Assembly (NCBI GenBank): GCA_900556715.1
Contig: USPM01000016.1
Location: forward strand, 1 to 18,000
Source: an uncultured Megamonas sp.
GTDB taxonomy: Bacteria > Bacillota_C > Negativicutes > Selenomonadales > Selenomonadaceae
DNA: 18,000 nt
Reading direction: 5' to 3'
Shown here in pieces: positions 7,192-13,113 of this stretch. Each line of letters opens with the position of its first letter. The stretch's first letter is position 1. The translations under genes were made by a program, and so were the position numbers. A model generated the notes under the pieces. It did not search any database, was not told the origin of the DNA, and saw nothing but the letters and a program-made list of their open reading frames with translations.

Positions 7192-8022
7192 TCAATTCAA
7201 ATAAAAATTAACAGGAACATTCATACTAATACTTTCACCTAAACCATGACTAAATGGACATGCATTATATACTGCATTTAAGGCAGCCTTATCTAAATTT
7301 CCATTAACACTAGAAACTACACCTGCACTGATTAAATTTCCACTTGCATCAATAGTTACATTGATAATTACTGTACCTTGCTGATTTAATCTGACAGCTG
7401 CATAAGGATAAGATTTATGATTTTCCACAGCTTGAGCAAATCTACTTGCTACACTATATCTATCTTCGGTAACATTTGCTCTGCCACCAGCTCTGTCATT
7501 ATCGCCACCAGCCATACCTTCTGCTGTGCCACCACTTCCACTGCCACTATTTTTATTTTCGCTACCAGAAAAATTCTCACCATCTTCCTGACCAATACCG
7601 CCACTGATTGCTTGCGTATCATCTTCTGATATTACATTTGTCATATTATTAGAAGCTGGTAAAATTCCATCTTCTGCACTAATTTCATCTTTTTCAATTT
7701 GCTTATTTTCTACATTATTTATTTGTTTTATATCTTTATTTTGATTTACTTCATTATTTTTATTTTCAATATTTTGATTATCATTATCACTATTATGCTT
7801 AAAAATATTTTCTATATCTTTACTAAATGAATTAAATGATGATTTTTCTTGAGCTTTTGCTATCTGTTCTGGTGTGTCCGCTAGATTGACTGTAATCAAT
7901 TCTTCTTTTGGTCTTTGTATCTCCTGATGAAAACCTGCTACCATAGCACCAATAGTTATGACTACTACGAAATGAAAAACAAATGATATTGAAAAAGATT
8001 TTTTCCAAATATGTTTTTTCAT
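7192..8022 (-). CDS. tonB: TonB energy transducer
   Basis: This 276-residue protein has the TonB plan: a short basic N-terminus, a single membrane anchor (about residues 10-31), a long periplasmic linker, and a C-terminal TonB domain from about residue 190 (RFAQAVENHKSYPYAAVRLNQQGTVIINVTID..., with the YP motif and the repeated beta strands). It carries proton-motive force from ExbB-ExbD to outer-membrane receptors. The linker is odd: instead of Pro-Lys/Pro-Glu repeats it is rich in Asn, Lys, Glu and Ile (about 60-115) and then Gly/Ser/Asn (about 140-182, GSGSGG). It starts at ATG 8022 with AGGAG nine bases before it, 3 bases after exbD. Fur control follows from the operon promoter. Confidence 0.9.
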   Translation of the reverse strand: MKKHIWKKSFSISFVFHFVVVITIGAMVAGFHQEIQRPKEELITVNLADTPEQIAKAQEKSSFNSFSKDIENIFKHNSDNDNQNIENKNNEVNQNKDIKQINNVENKQIEKDEISAEDGILPASNNMTNVISEDDTQAISGGIGQEDGENFSGSENKNSGSGSGGTAEGMAGGDNDRAGGRANVTEDRYSVASRFAQAVENHKSYPYAAVRLNQQGTVIINVTIDASGNLISAGVVSSVNGNLDKAALNAVYNACPFSHGLGESISMNVPVNFYLN

Positions 8023-8025
8023 TGA

Positions 8026-8427
8026 TTATTTCTCCTGAGTAGCTATGGATAATTTTGTTACACCTGCACTTTTGATTTCATCCATCACTTTGATTACTTT
8101 TCCATGTTCTACATTCTCATCAGCTCTTAAAATCACAGGAGTATCTGCTTTATCAGCTAATTGTTCCACTCGTGGTTTTATTTCTTCAATGCCCACCACA
8201 GTATCACCTATACTGATTGTTCCATCTTTCATTAGTGTGATAGCCACTGGCTTTGGTGCTTCTTGATGACTAGAAGATGCTACTGGTAAATTCACAGGCA
8301 TGGATTTTTGATAAACCATTTGCAAAGTGCTAAATAAGAAAAACACCATCAAGAAAAATATAATATCAATCATCGGTATAATCATCAATCGTGGTGGTCT
8401 TGCCACGCGATTACTGCGTATATTCAT
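8026..8427 (-). CDS. exbD: ExbD-type biopolymer transport protein
   Basis: This 133-residue protein has one transmembrane helix (about residues 14-38) carrying the conserved acidic residue D21 in IPMIDIIFFLMVFFLFS, which matches the proton-path Asp of ExbD/TolR. The periplasmic domain follows (PVNLP..., VAITLMKDGTISIGDTVV, VILRADENVEHGKVIKVMDEIKSAGVTKLSIAT), the usual ExbD/TolR fold. The length is usual. It forms the TonB motor with ExbB. A GAGGT site lies about 8 bases before ATG, and only two bases separate it from exbB. TolR is the alternative, but the adjacent tonB favours ExbD. Confidence 0.92.
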   Translation of the reverse strand: MNIRSNRVARPPRLMIIPMIDIIFFLMVFFLFSTLQMVYQKSMPVNLPVASSSHQEAPKPVAITLMKDGTISIGDTVVGIEEIKPRVEQLADKADTPVILRADENVEHGKVIKVMDEIKSAGVTKLSIATQEK

Positions 8428-8429
8428 TA

Positions 8430-9044
8430 TTATTTACCTCTTGCCTTACTAATCACTACAGTACAAACATTTTCTACATCAGTCAAAACACTATCTAAGC
8501 GATTGCTAAAATAACTATGCACAATCAAGGCTAGCACAGCTACACAAAGACCAGTAGCAGTTGCGATTAACGCCTCACCTACACCACCAGTGATTAATGC
8601 AGGATTATCCCCAGCAACATCTAATACTTTAAAAGAACTAATCATCCCCACTACTGTACCTAATAAACCTAACAACGGAGCCATAGTAACAATAGTATCT
8701 AAATAATTTAAATTTCGTTTTAAACCATTTGCTCTAACAGAAATATATTCCTCAAAACTTTCCTTCATTGACATTGGACACTCACGATATTTTAAGCCTA
8801 TCGCCAATACATCACTGACAAAGCAACGATTATTAGCACATACTTTTTCTGTTTCTTGCCAATTACGCTCTTTAGCTAAAGCTAAAATTTGTTGAGCCAT
8901 ATCTTTATTATCGCCACAAGTCCTCTTATAATAAATAAAACGCTCAATACCAATAGCAACAACTAAAATAGAACAAGCTAAAAGCGGATACATCACCCAA
9001 CCACCATGATGAAATAATTCTAATGCACTAATAATAAAATCCAA
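8430..9044 (-). CDS. exbB: ExbB-type proton channel (MotA/TolQ/ExbB family)
   Basis: This protein has 204 residues from a TTG start at 9044-9042. The longer frame from ATG 9098 lacks a ribosome site, its ATG lies inside a hairpin arm, and it adds 18 non-family residues; AAAGGTG lies 8 bases before the TTG. Three membrane segments are visible: near residues 14-32 (GWVMYPLLACSILVVAIGI), then in the C-terminal half MAPLLGLLGTVVGMISSF and the ITGGVGEALIATATGLCVAVLALIVH helix, all typical of MotA/TolQ/ExbB. It forms the pentameric proton channel that with ExbD drives TonB. It is the first gene of the operon behind a Fur-box promoter and a long structured leader. Confidence 0.9.
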   Translation of the reverse strand: MDFIISALELFHHGGWVMYPLLACSILVVAIGIERFIYYKRTCGDNKDMAQQILALAKERNWQETEKVCANNRCFVSDVLAIGLKYRECPMSMKESFEEYISVRANGLKRNLNYLDTIVTMAPLLGLLGTVVGMISSFKVLDVAGDNPALITGGVGEALIATATGLCVAVLALIVHSYFSNRLDSVLTDVENVCTVVISKARGK

Positions 9045-9080
9045 TTTAAACGCACCTTTCTCTAAATAATAATCTTCATT

Positions 9081-9189
9081 AAAAAGATAAAACTCCATAG
9101 AATAAATCTAAAATAAAATTTTCCTATACTCTAAATAAAGATAAATATACACAAAAAATTTTATTTAAAAATATATTCTATGGAGTTCT
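9081..9189 (-). promoter_or_regulatory. Long terminator-like hairpin in the exbB leader (candidate attenuator)
   Basis: Arms 9091-9104 and 9174-9187 are perfectly complementary over 14 bp and extend with a G-U pair to 9089/9189. Further imperfect pairing continues inward (about 9105-9120 with 9155-9173, including AAATAAAATTTT-type segments). On the minus strand the stem is followed by TTTTATCTTTTT (9092-9081), like a rho-independent terminator. It lies between the Fur-controlled promoter and the exbB ribosome site, so it could attenuate the operon, or merely terminate transcripts of the upstream aminotransferase gene, which has no other visible terminator. Confidence 0.6.
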
Positions 9190-9217
9190 AGACTCTCTTT
9201 TAAAAATTACATAAACA

Positions 9218-9246
9218 ATTATATTGAAAACAATTCTCATTGTCAA
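9218..9246 (-). promoter_or_regulatory. Consensus sigma-A promoter with Fur-box-like operator, upstream of exbB
   Basis: On the minus strand TTGACA (9246-9241), a 17-base spacer and TATAAT (9223-9218) are a perfect sigma-A match. The spacer holds TGAGAATTGTTTTCA (9239-9225), which matches the Fur 7-1-7 consensus TGAGAATnATTCTCA at all but two fixed positions. Fur binding there would block RNA polymerase. Transcription should start near 9211, giving a leader of about 165 bases before exbB. Confidence 0.8.
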
Positions 9247-9280
9247 ATATTTTATGAACAATTTTTAAATCTATTCAATT

Positions 9281-10126
9281 TTATTTTTTAGTACATTCTA
9301 ACCATTCTTGATAAATATACTCTTTCAATCTATTAAAAGTATCACTATCTTTTTTACCTACAGCTTTTCCTTCAAATTCTGTAGCACGAATACACAAATC
9401 ACCAGAACTACTTACAATTACTTCATCAGCATTGATTAATTCATCTACTGTAAAAGGTCTTTCTTCTATTTCAATATTCAATGCTTTACATGCTTTTAAT
9501 AAATGTGCCCTAGCAATACCAGGTAAAATATATTCATCAGCAGGATGAGTGATGAATTTTTTATCTTTAATTATATGCACATTACTATGAGCACATTCTG
9601 TAACTATATCACCGCGATGAAATACAGTTTCATCACAATTATTTTCCTTAGCATATTGATAAGCTACTACACTAGGGATTAAATTTAAAGTCTTAATATT
9701 ACAATGTAAAAATCTTGTATCTTCCATAGAAGTCAATTTATATTCTCTATCTTTATCTGTAATTTTTTCTGGGCAAATCGTCACCCATAAATTAGCTTTT
9801 TGCTCTTCATCATAATTATGACTTCTAAGACCATTACCACCACGAGTAGCTTGCCAATATACAAACAGCTCATCATCATCTAATTTTTGCACTAATTCAT
9901 TCAATAAGTTTTTTAAATACTCTTTAGTAAAACCTAAATTTATATCTAATAATCTAGCACTATTAAAAAATCTATCTACATGCTCATCAATAGCCATGAT
10001 TTTATAATTTCTAGCACAAGTGGCATCATATACACCATCACCAAACCAATGGGAACGATCTGACATAGGTATCATTATTTTTTCTATCTCATCGTATTTT
10101 CCATTATAATAACCTAAAGTTTTCAC
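9281..10126 (-). CDS. dat: D-amino-acid aminotransferase (class IV PLP enzyme)
   Basis: This 281-residue protein is close to Bacillus D-alanine aminotransferase in length and sequence order: YYNGKYDEIEKIMIPMSDRSHWFGDGVYD, ATRGGNGLRSH (Arg and His of the D-amino-acid carboxylate pocket), RFLHCNIKTLNLIPSV with the PLP lysine K145 counted from the chosen start, TVFHRGDIVTECAHSNVHII (cofactor phosphate/Glu region) and THPADEYILPGIAR. It converts D-alanine and 2-oxoglutarate to pyruvate and D-glutamate, feeding peptidoglycan precursors. The GTG at 10126 is chosen because GGAGG lies 9 bases upstream; the longer frame adds 23 hydrophobic residues unlike the family and encoded by a hairpin. Specificity within class IV (branched-chain or aminodeoxychorismate lyase) is less likely given the R-x-H motif. 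Confidence 0.85.
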   Translation of the reverse strand: MKTLGYYNGKYDEIEKIMIPMSDRSHWFGDGVYDATCARNYKIMAIDEHVDRFFNSARLLDINLGFTKEYLKNLLNELVQKLDDDELFVYWQATRGGNGLRSHNYDEEQKANLWVTICPEKITDKDREYKLTSMEDTRFLHCNIKTLNLIPSVVAYQYAKENNCDETVFHRGDIVTECAHSNVHIIKDKKFITHPADEYILPGIARAHLLKACKALNIEIEERPFTVDELINADEVIVSSSGDLCIRATEFEGKAVGKKDSDTFNRLKEYIYQEWLECTKK

Positions 10127-10152
10127 CCCAAAATACCTCCAATTAAACAAAT

Positions 10153-10204
10153 ACCCGAAGATTACTATTAAAATATATATATAAATTAATAGCATTCTTC
10201 GGGT
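10153..10204 (-). terminator. Large symmetric hairpin between the 74-residue gene and the aminotransferase gene
   Basis: Nine-base perfect arms (10153-10161 with 10196-10204, ACCCGAAGA/TCTTCGGGT) are followed by a 3x3 internal loop, a second 7-bp stem (CTATTAA/TTAATAG) and a 14-base AT loop. On the minus strand the 3' flank is ATTTGTTTAATT, a poor U tail, then the GGAGG of the next gene. It could be a leaky terminator for the upstream gene, or a leader structure of the aminotransferase gene. The plus-strand flank (GGGTTTTATTT) is a better terminator tail, but no plus-strand gene precedes it. Confidence 0.5.
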
Positions 10205-10219
10205 TTTATTTCATAAAAA

Positions 10220-10444
10220 TTATGCGTCTTGTTTACAAATAATTACAATATCTTTTATTTCAGCACGGAAGAAATCTGCTGTACGACCTGTATTACTTTC
10301 ATAGAAAGAAATACAATCTGAGCCAGGTAAAGAAGTAGAATCATGATCTCTAAAAATTGTAGGATTACCTACATATTCTCTACCATCATTACAAATTACT
10401 CTCACAATATAATCTTTGTATTGTTTAAAATCTTCATTAAACAT
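10220..10444 (-). CDS. Small unrecognised protein, possibly with a small beta-barrel (Sm-like) fold
   Basis: This protein has 74 residues from the ATG at 10444, which has AAGGAG nine bases before it; a TTG six bases further upstream is too close to that site. The sequence is acidic: a short helix-like start (MFNEDFKQYKDY), then YIVRVICNDGREYVGNPTIF, SDCISFY and FRAEIKDIVIICKQD. The pattern of strand, DG turn, strand, and late I-x-x-I-x-I strand recalls Sm-like or other small beta barrels, but this is only a pattern impression. No catalytic motif, signal peptide or membrane segment is present. It is transcribed toward the aminotransferase gene and divergently from the Crp/Fnr gene. Function unknown. 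Confidence 0.7.
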   Translation of the reverse strand: MFNEDFKQYKDYIVRVICNDGREYVGNPTIFRDHDSTSLPGSDCISFYESNTGRTADFFRAEIKDIVIICKQDA

Positions 10445-10477
10445 GCACAATCGCTCCTTAAAACTTTGATTATTATA

Positions 10478-10506
10478 ATTTTACCTTATACTGTCTCTAT
10501 TATCAA
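10478..10506 (-). promoter_or_regulatory. Promoter of the 74-residue protein gene
   Basis: On the minus strand TTGATA (10506-10501), a 17-base spacer and TAAAAT (10483-10478) form a good sigma-A promoter 34 bases upstream of the ATG. It is back to back with the promoter of the Crp/Fnr gene. Confidence 0.6.
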
Positions 10507-10520
10507 CTAGTAAAGAATTA

Positions 10521-10548
10521 TTTACAATATTTTATAATCGAGTATAAT
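10521..10548 (+). promoter_or_regulatory. Promoter of the Crp/Fnr-family gene
   Basis: TTTACA (10521-10526), a 16-base spacer and TATAAT (10543-10548) predict a start near 10555. An in-frame ATG at 10557 would sit at the very 5' end, which supports the ATG at 10587 as the true start. No clear TGTGA/TCACA or TTGAT/ATCAA operator is seen. Confidence 0.65.
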
Positions 10549-10586
10549 ACTTATATATGTTGTTTTTCCAACAAAGGAGTGTTTTT

Positions 10587-11246
10587 ATGCAAAAATATTT
10601 AGATATACTCAAAAATTCCGCTCTATTTTCTGGTATCGATACAAAAGACTTAATGAATATGTTCAAATGTCTATTGATGAATATAAAAACCTATGAGAAA
10701 AATTCCTATATTCTCAAAGCCTCTGAACCACTTGTCGAAGTAGGCATAATTTTAAAAGGTAGAGTAAACATCATCAAAGAAGACTATTGGGGCAATCGAA
10801 CTATTCTCACAACACTTTCAACTGGAGATTTATTTGGCGAGAGTTTTGTCTGTACAAATATCAATAACAGCTGTTTCAGTATCGTAACAGCCGAAAAATC
10901 AGAAATTATGTTTTTAAACTATCAAAAGATAACTTCACCTTGTCAATTTGCTTGTAATTTTCATGCTAAAATCATTCAAAATATGCTTTTACTCATAGCT
11001 CAAAAAAATATACAACTAACCACAAAGATTGATCATTTAAGCAAAAAAACTACACGTGAAAAAATTTTATCTTATCTATCCAGTGAAGCCATCAAAAATA
11101 ATAACAATTCATTCGTCATACCATTTAATCGTCAAGAATTAGCAGATTTTCTCTCTGTTGAAAGAAGTGCTATGTCTGCTGAATTATCTCGAATGCAAAA
11201 AGATAAATTAATCACTTATCACAAAAATCACTTTACTTTACTGTAA
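10587..11246 (+). CDS. Crp/Fnr-family transcriptional regulator
   Basis: This protein has 219 residues from the ATG at 10587, which has AAGGAG 7 bases upstream. The N-terminal part (about 12-125) is a cyclic-nucleotide-binding-like beta barrel: FSGIDTKDLMNMF, ILKASEPLVEVGIILKGRVNII and LSTGDLFGESF. A long dimerisation helix follows (about 128-160). A C-terminal winged helix (about 160-219) contains NRQELADFLSVERSAMSAELSRMQKDKLI, the helix-turn-helix recognition region. The usual cAMP contact R-S/T pair after GE is not evident (SFVCTNI), so cAMP binding is unlikely. Cysteines (in FKCL, FVCT, SCFS, SPCQFACNF) do not follow the FNR N-terminal cluster pattern. Such regulators in anaerobes respond to redox, NO or heme; the signal is not visible here. 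It is likely co-transcribed with the next gene. Confidence 0.85.
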   Translation: MQKYLDILKNSALFSGIDTKDLMNMFKCLLMNIKTYEKNSYILKASEPLVEVGIILKGRVNIIKEDYWGNRTILTTLSTGDLFGESFVCTNINNSCFSIVTAEKSEIMFLNYQKITSPCQFACNFHAKIIQNMLLLIAQKNIQLTTKIDHLSKKTTREKILSYLSSEAIKNNNNSFVIPFNRQELADFLSVERSAMSAELSRMQKDKLITYHKNHFTLL

Positions 11247-11279
11247 TCATCAACTAAGAAATCAATCAGGAGGATTTTC

Positions 11280-11867
11280 ATGTTTAAATCACTAACTTGG
11301 CTTATAAAATTTAGAAAAAACTTTAAAAATCTAAAAAAACATTATCAATTTATCATTTATGCTACAAAAAAAGATTTTACTTATTATCAAAAAAAGCAAA
11401 GTTTAAATGATTATCAAATAGAAGAAGTACTTTTTTATATAGCTCGTATACAAGATTACTACCAAAAAATATCATCAATGTCACTTATTCAAGCAGGTAT
11501 TACTAAAAATCAAGAATTACAAACTTATATTGGCTTGTTCAAAAAAAATGTATTTAAATGCAATGAAATTTTAATGATAGGTGCTCGTCATGAATTATTA
11601 TTATTTCAACAAGATATAGATTTTCTAATCAATAATAAGACTCATGATTTATTCAACCATTTAAGCCCTGATATTCAAACCGCATTTATTACCATCTATA
11701 AATTGACTTACAACACTATAAAATCTATAGATGAAAATAATTTACAAAATTTTGCCCAATCTAAATATAAATTAGATATATTTTTAGAAAAACTCAGCAA
11801 ACGTCTATCTCCACAAAAATACAACAATCTTTTAAATGAAATCAACAAACTCCAACAAAAATCTTAA
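11280..11867 (+). CDS. Unrecognised helical protein downstream of the Crp/Fnr gene
   Basis: This 195-residue protein is basic and rich in Lys, Asn, Gln, Ile and Leu, and appears almost entirely alpha-helical, with no Pro-rich or Gly-rich stretches. There is no signal peptide, membrane segment, cysteine motif or recognisable catalytic pattern. Short segments such as YQIEEVLFYIARIQDYYQKI and ARHELLLFQQDIDFLI suggest an amphipathic helical bundle. A clear GGAGG ends six bases before the ATG, and the gap to the regulator is 33 bases with no terminator, so the two form an operon closed by the hairpin at 11936-11966. I do not recognise the family; a four-helix-bundle sensor or metal/heme-binding bundle is conceivable but untested. 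Confidence 0.75.
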   Translation: MFKSLTWLIKFRKNFKNLKKHYQFIIYATKKDFTYYQKKQSLNDYQIEEVLFYIARIQDYYQKISSMSLIQAGITKNQELQTYIGLFKKNVFKCNEILMIGARHELLLFQQDIDFLINNKTHDLFNHLSPDIQTAFITIYKLTYNTIKSIDENNLQNFAQSKYKLDIFLEKLSKRLSPQKYNNLLNEINKLQQKS

Positions 11868-11935
11868 TAAAAATTTCTTATTACCACTTTTATTTTATCA
11901 ATTTTTCATATTTATTTTATCAAACTTTCATAGAG

Positions 11936-11966
11936 AAGAAGTAACCTTTTCGTTACTTCTTTTTTT
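11936..11966 (+). terminator. Rho-independent terminator of the Crp/Fnr operon
   Basis: A 10-bp perfect stem AAGAAGTAAC (11936-11945) and GTTACTTCTT (11952-11961) with loop CTTTTC is followed by an unbroken T run to 11966. It lies about 70 bases after the helical-protein gene. Confidence 0.85.
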
Positions 11967-11991
11967 ATGCAGATTTTATCTATATTTCCTC

Positions 11992-12048
11992 TTGACTTCA
12001 ACATAATTTAATGTATAATAATTGGTACTACCAATTATTATACATTAA
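11992..12048 (+). promoter_or_regulatory. Promoter and perfect 41-bp palindromic operator of the gntR-lrgAB operon
   Basis: TTGACT (11992-11997), a 16-base spacer and TATAAT (12014-12019) form the promoter. A perfect palindrome runs from 12008 to 12048, 20 bp on each side of the central C at 12028, and covers the -10 and the start point. Its centre, AATTGGTACTACCAATT, fits the TTGGTnnnACCAA operator of PdhR/LldR-like regulators in the FadR subfamily. The GntR protein encoded 18 bases further on is the obvious ligand, so autorepression is expected. Confidence 0.82.
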
Positions 12049-12065
12049 TAGATAGGAGTACATAG

Positions 12066-12743
12066 TTGGAAGATAGAGGATATATATTAGTTTTACAGTA
12101 TATAAAAGAATTAATTATTTCTGGTAATCTCAGTGTTGGCGACAAACTTCCCACTGAACGCAAATTATCCGAAACGCTATCTTTAAGTCGCAATACCATT
12201 CGCGATGCTATGCGAATCATGGGAAGTATGGGCTTTATTGATAGTCGTCAAGGCTCCGGAAATTATTTATCCAATAAAATCAGTGGTAACATCTCAGCAA
12301 CTATAAATTTCATGTTACTATTAGAACAATCAAATTTTACTGAGATTAATCAAATCAGGCGAGCAATCGCTTTAGAATGTTTTCGCCATATTTTTACTAA
12401 ATGTACTAATCGAGAAATAAAATTACTTCAAAAAGTAGTTACTAAAATGGAACAAAGTCATCGTGAAAGTCATTATGATAAATTATTCCATGATATCATC
12501 TTGCGGATCTCTAGAAATAAATTGATGATCAGCATGATGACAGCACTCTCTAATGTATGTTGTAAACTCATAGATAATATTTTTTCTTGTGCTACTGCTG
12601 AGACTAAAAACAACATTATAAATTCACACAAAGAAATTTTAAATTGTATCATCAATCGCAATGAATTAGCCGGTTATGCAGCTATCAATCACCATTACGA
12701 TTTAGTTGATAAAGAAATATTAAAATGGAAGGCGGTTCTTTAA
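12066..12743 (+). CDS. GntR-family regulator, FadR subfamily (FCD domain)
   Basis: This 225-residue protein starts at TTG 12066 with AGGAG 7 bases before it. The N-terminal winged helix (about 5-68) is a textbook GntR type: YIKELIISGNLSVGDKLPTERKLSETLSLSRNTIRDAMRIMGSMGFIDSRQGSGNYL. The all-helical FCD effector domain (about 88-222) has candidate metal/ligand residues D138, H142, H188 and H210, spaced as in metal-binding FCD proteins that recognise small carboxylates. It is immediately followed by lrgA (adjacent bases) and preceded by a 41-bp palindrome of PdhR-like core. It probably represses its own operon until an effector such as pyruvate, lactate or glycolate binds. The effector is inference. 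Confidence 0.88.
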   Translation: MEDRGYILVLQYIKELIISGNLSVGDKLPTERKLSETLSLSRNTIRDAMRIMGSMGFIDSRQGSGNYLSNKISGNISATINFMLLLEQSNFTEINQIRRAIALECFRHIFTKCTNREIKLLQKVVTKMEQSHRESHYDKLFHDIILRISRNKLMISMMTALSNVCCKLIDNIFSCATAETKNNIINSHKEILNCIINRNELAGYAAINHHYDLVDKEILKWKAVL

Positions 12744-13109
12744 GTGAGATTACTTGAACAATTTGGTATTATTTTAACATTAACTTTTATCGTTGAAACT
12801 TTTAAGGAACTAGTTCCATTACCTGTTCCTGCTAGTGTTTACGGTCTAATTCTAATGCTATTATTATTAAAATTTAAAATTCTAAGCATAGCTTCTGTTA
12901 AAGATGCTAGTAAATTATTAATTGAAACTATGCCAATTATGTTTATTCCTGCTGCTGTAGGATTATTAAATGCTTGGAATGTAATCCGTGATTTATTAAT
13001 TCCTTTAACTTTAGTCGTAAGTCTAACTACAGTTATTGTAATGGTTATTTCCGGTCATATAACACAATTTATTATTGTATCTAGTAAGAAGAAAAAAGGG
13101 GCTTGCTAA
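12744..13109 (+). CDS. lrgA: LrgA/CidA-family membrane protein (PftA-like)
   Basis: This 121-residue protein has four hydrophobic helices, with the LrgA/CidA landmarks VPLPVPASVYGLILMLLLL and LLIETMPIMFIPAAVGLLNAW. It starts at GTG 12744, abutting the gntR stop, with GGAAGGCGG about 8 bases upstream. Older literature calls LrgAB holin-antiholin-like modulators of murein hydrolases; in Bacillus subtilis (PftAB) and Streptococcus mutans the pair moves pyruvate. It needs LrgB, encoded next. A basic tail SSKKKKGAC follows the last helix. Confidence 0.9.
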   Translation: MRLLEQFGIILTLTFIVETFKELVPLPVPASVYGLILMLLLLKFKILSIASVKDASKLLIETMPIMFIPAAVGLLNAWNVIRDLLIPLTLVVSLTTVIVMVISGHITQFIIVSSKKKKGAC

Positions 13110-13113
13110 TTAG

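Noticed and set aside
7417..7629. Plus-strand Thr/Ile-rich frame opposite tonB
   Set aside because: Its composition simply mirrors the low-complexity Gly/Asn linker of TonB; there is no promoter or ribosome site.
9045..9098. ATG start of exbB at 9098 with an 18-residue N-terminal extension
   Set aside because: No ribosome site precedes it, the ATG lies in a perfect inverted repeat, and the TTG at 9044 has AAAGGTG at proper spacing and gives the usual ExbB length.
9089..9189. Inverted repeat read as the ends of a small mobile element (MITE)
   Set aside because: There is no flanking target duplication, and a T-rich tail follows one side on the coding strand, so a terminator or attenuator hairpin fits better.
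10127..10195. Hydrophobic N-terminal extension of the aminotransferase (possible membrane anchor)
   Set aside because: It is encoded by the hairpin and AT-rich leader; GGAGG before the GTG at 10126 and the Bacillus enzyme length support the shorter form.
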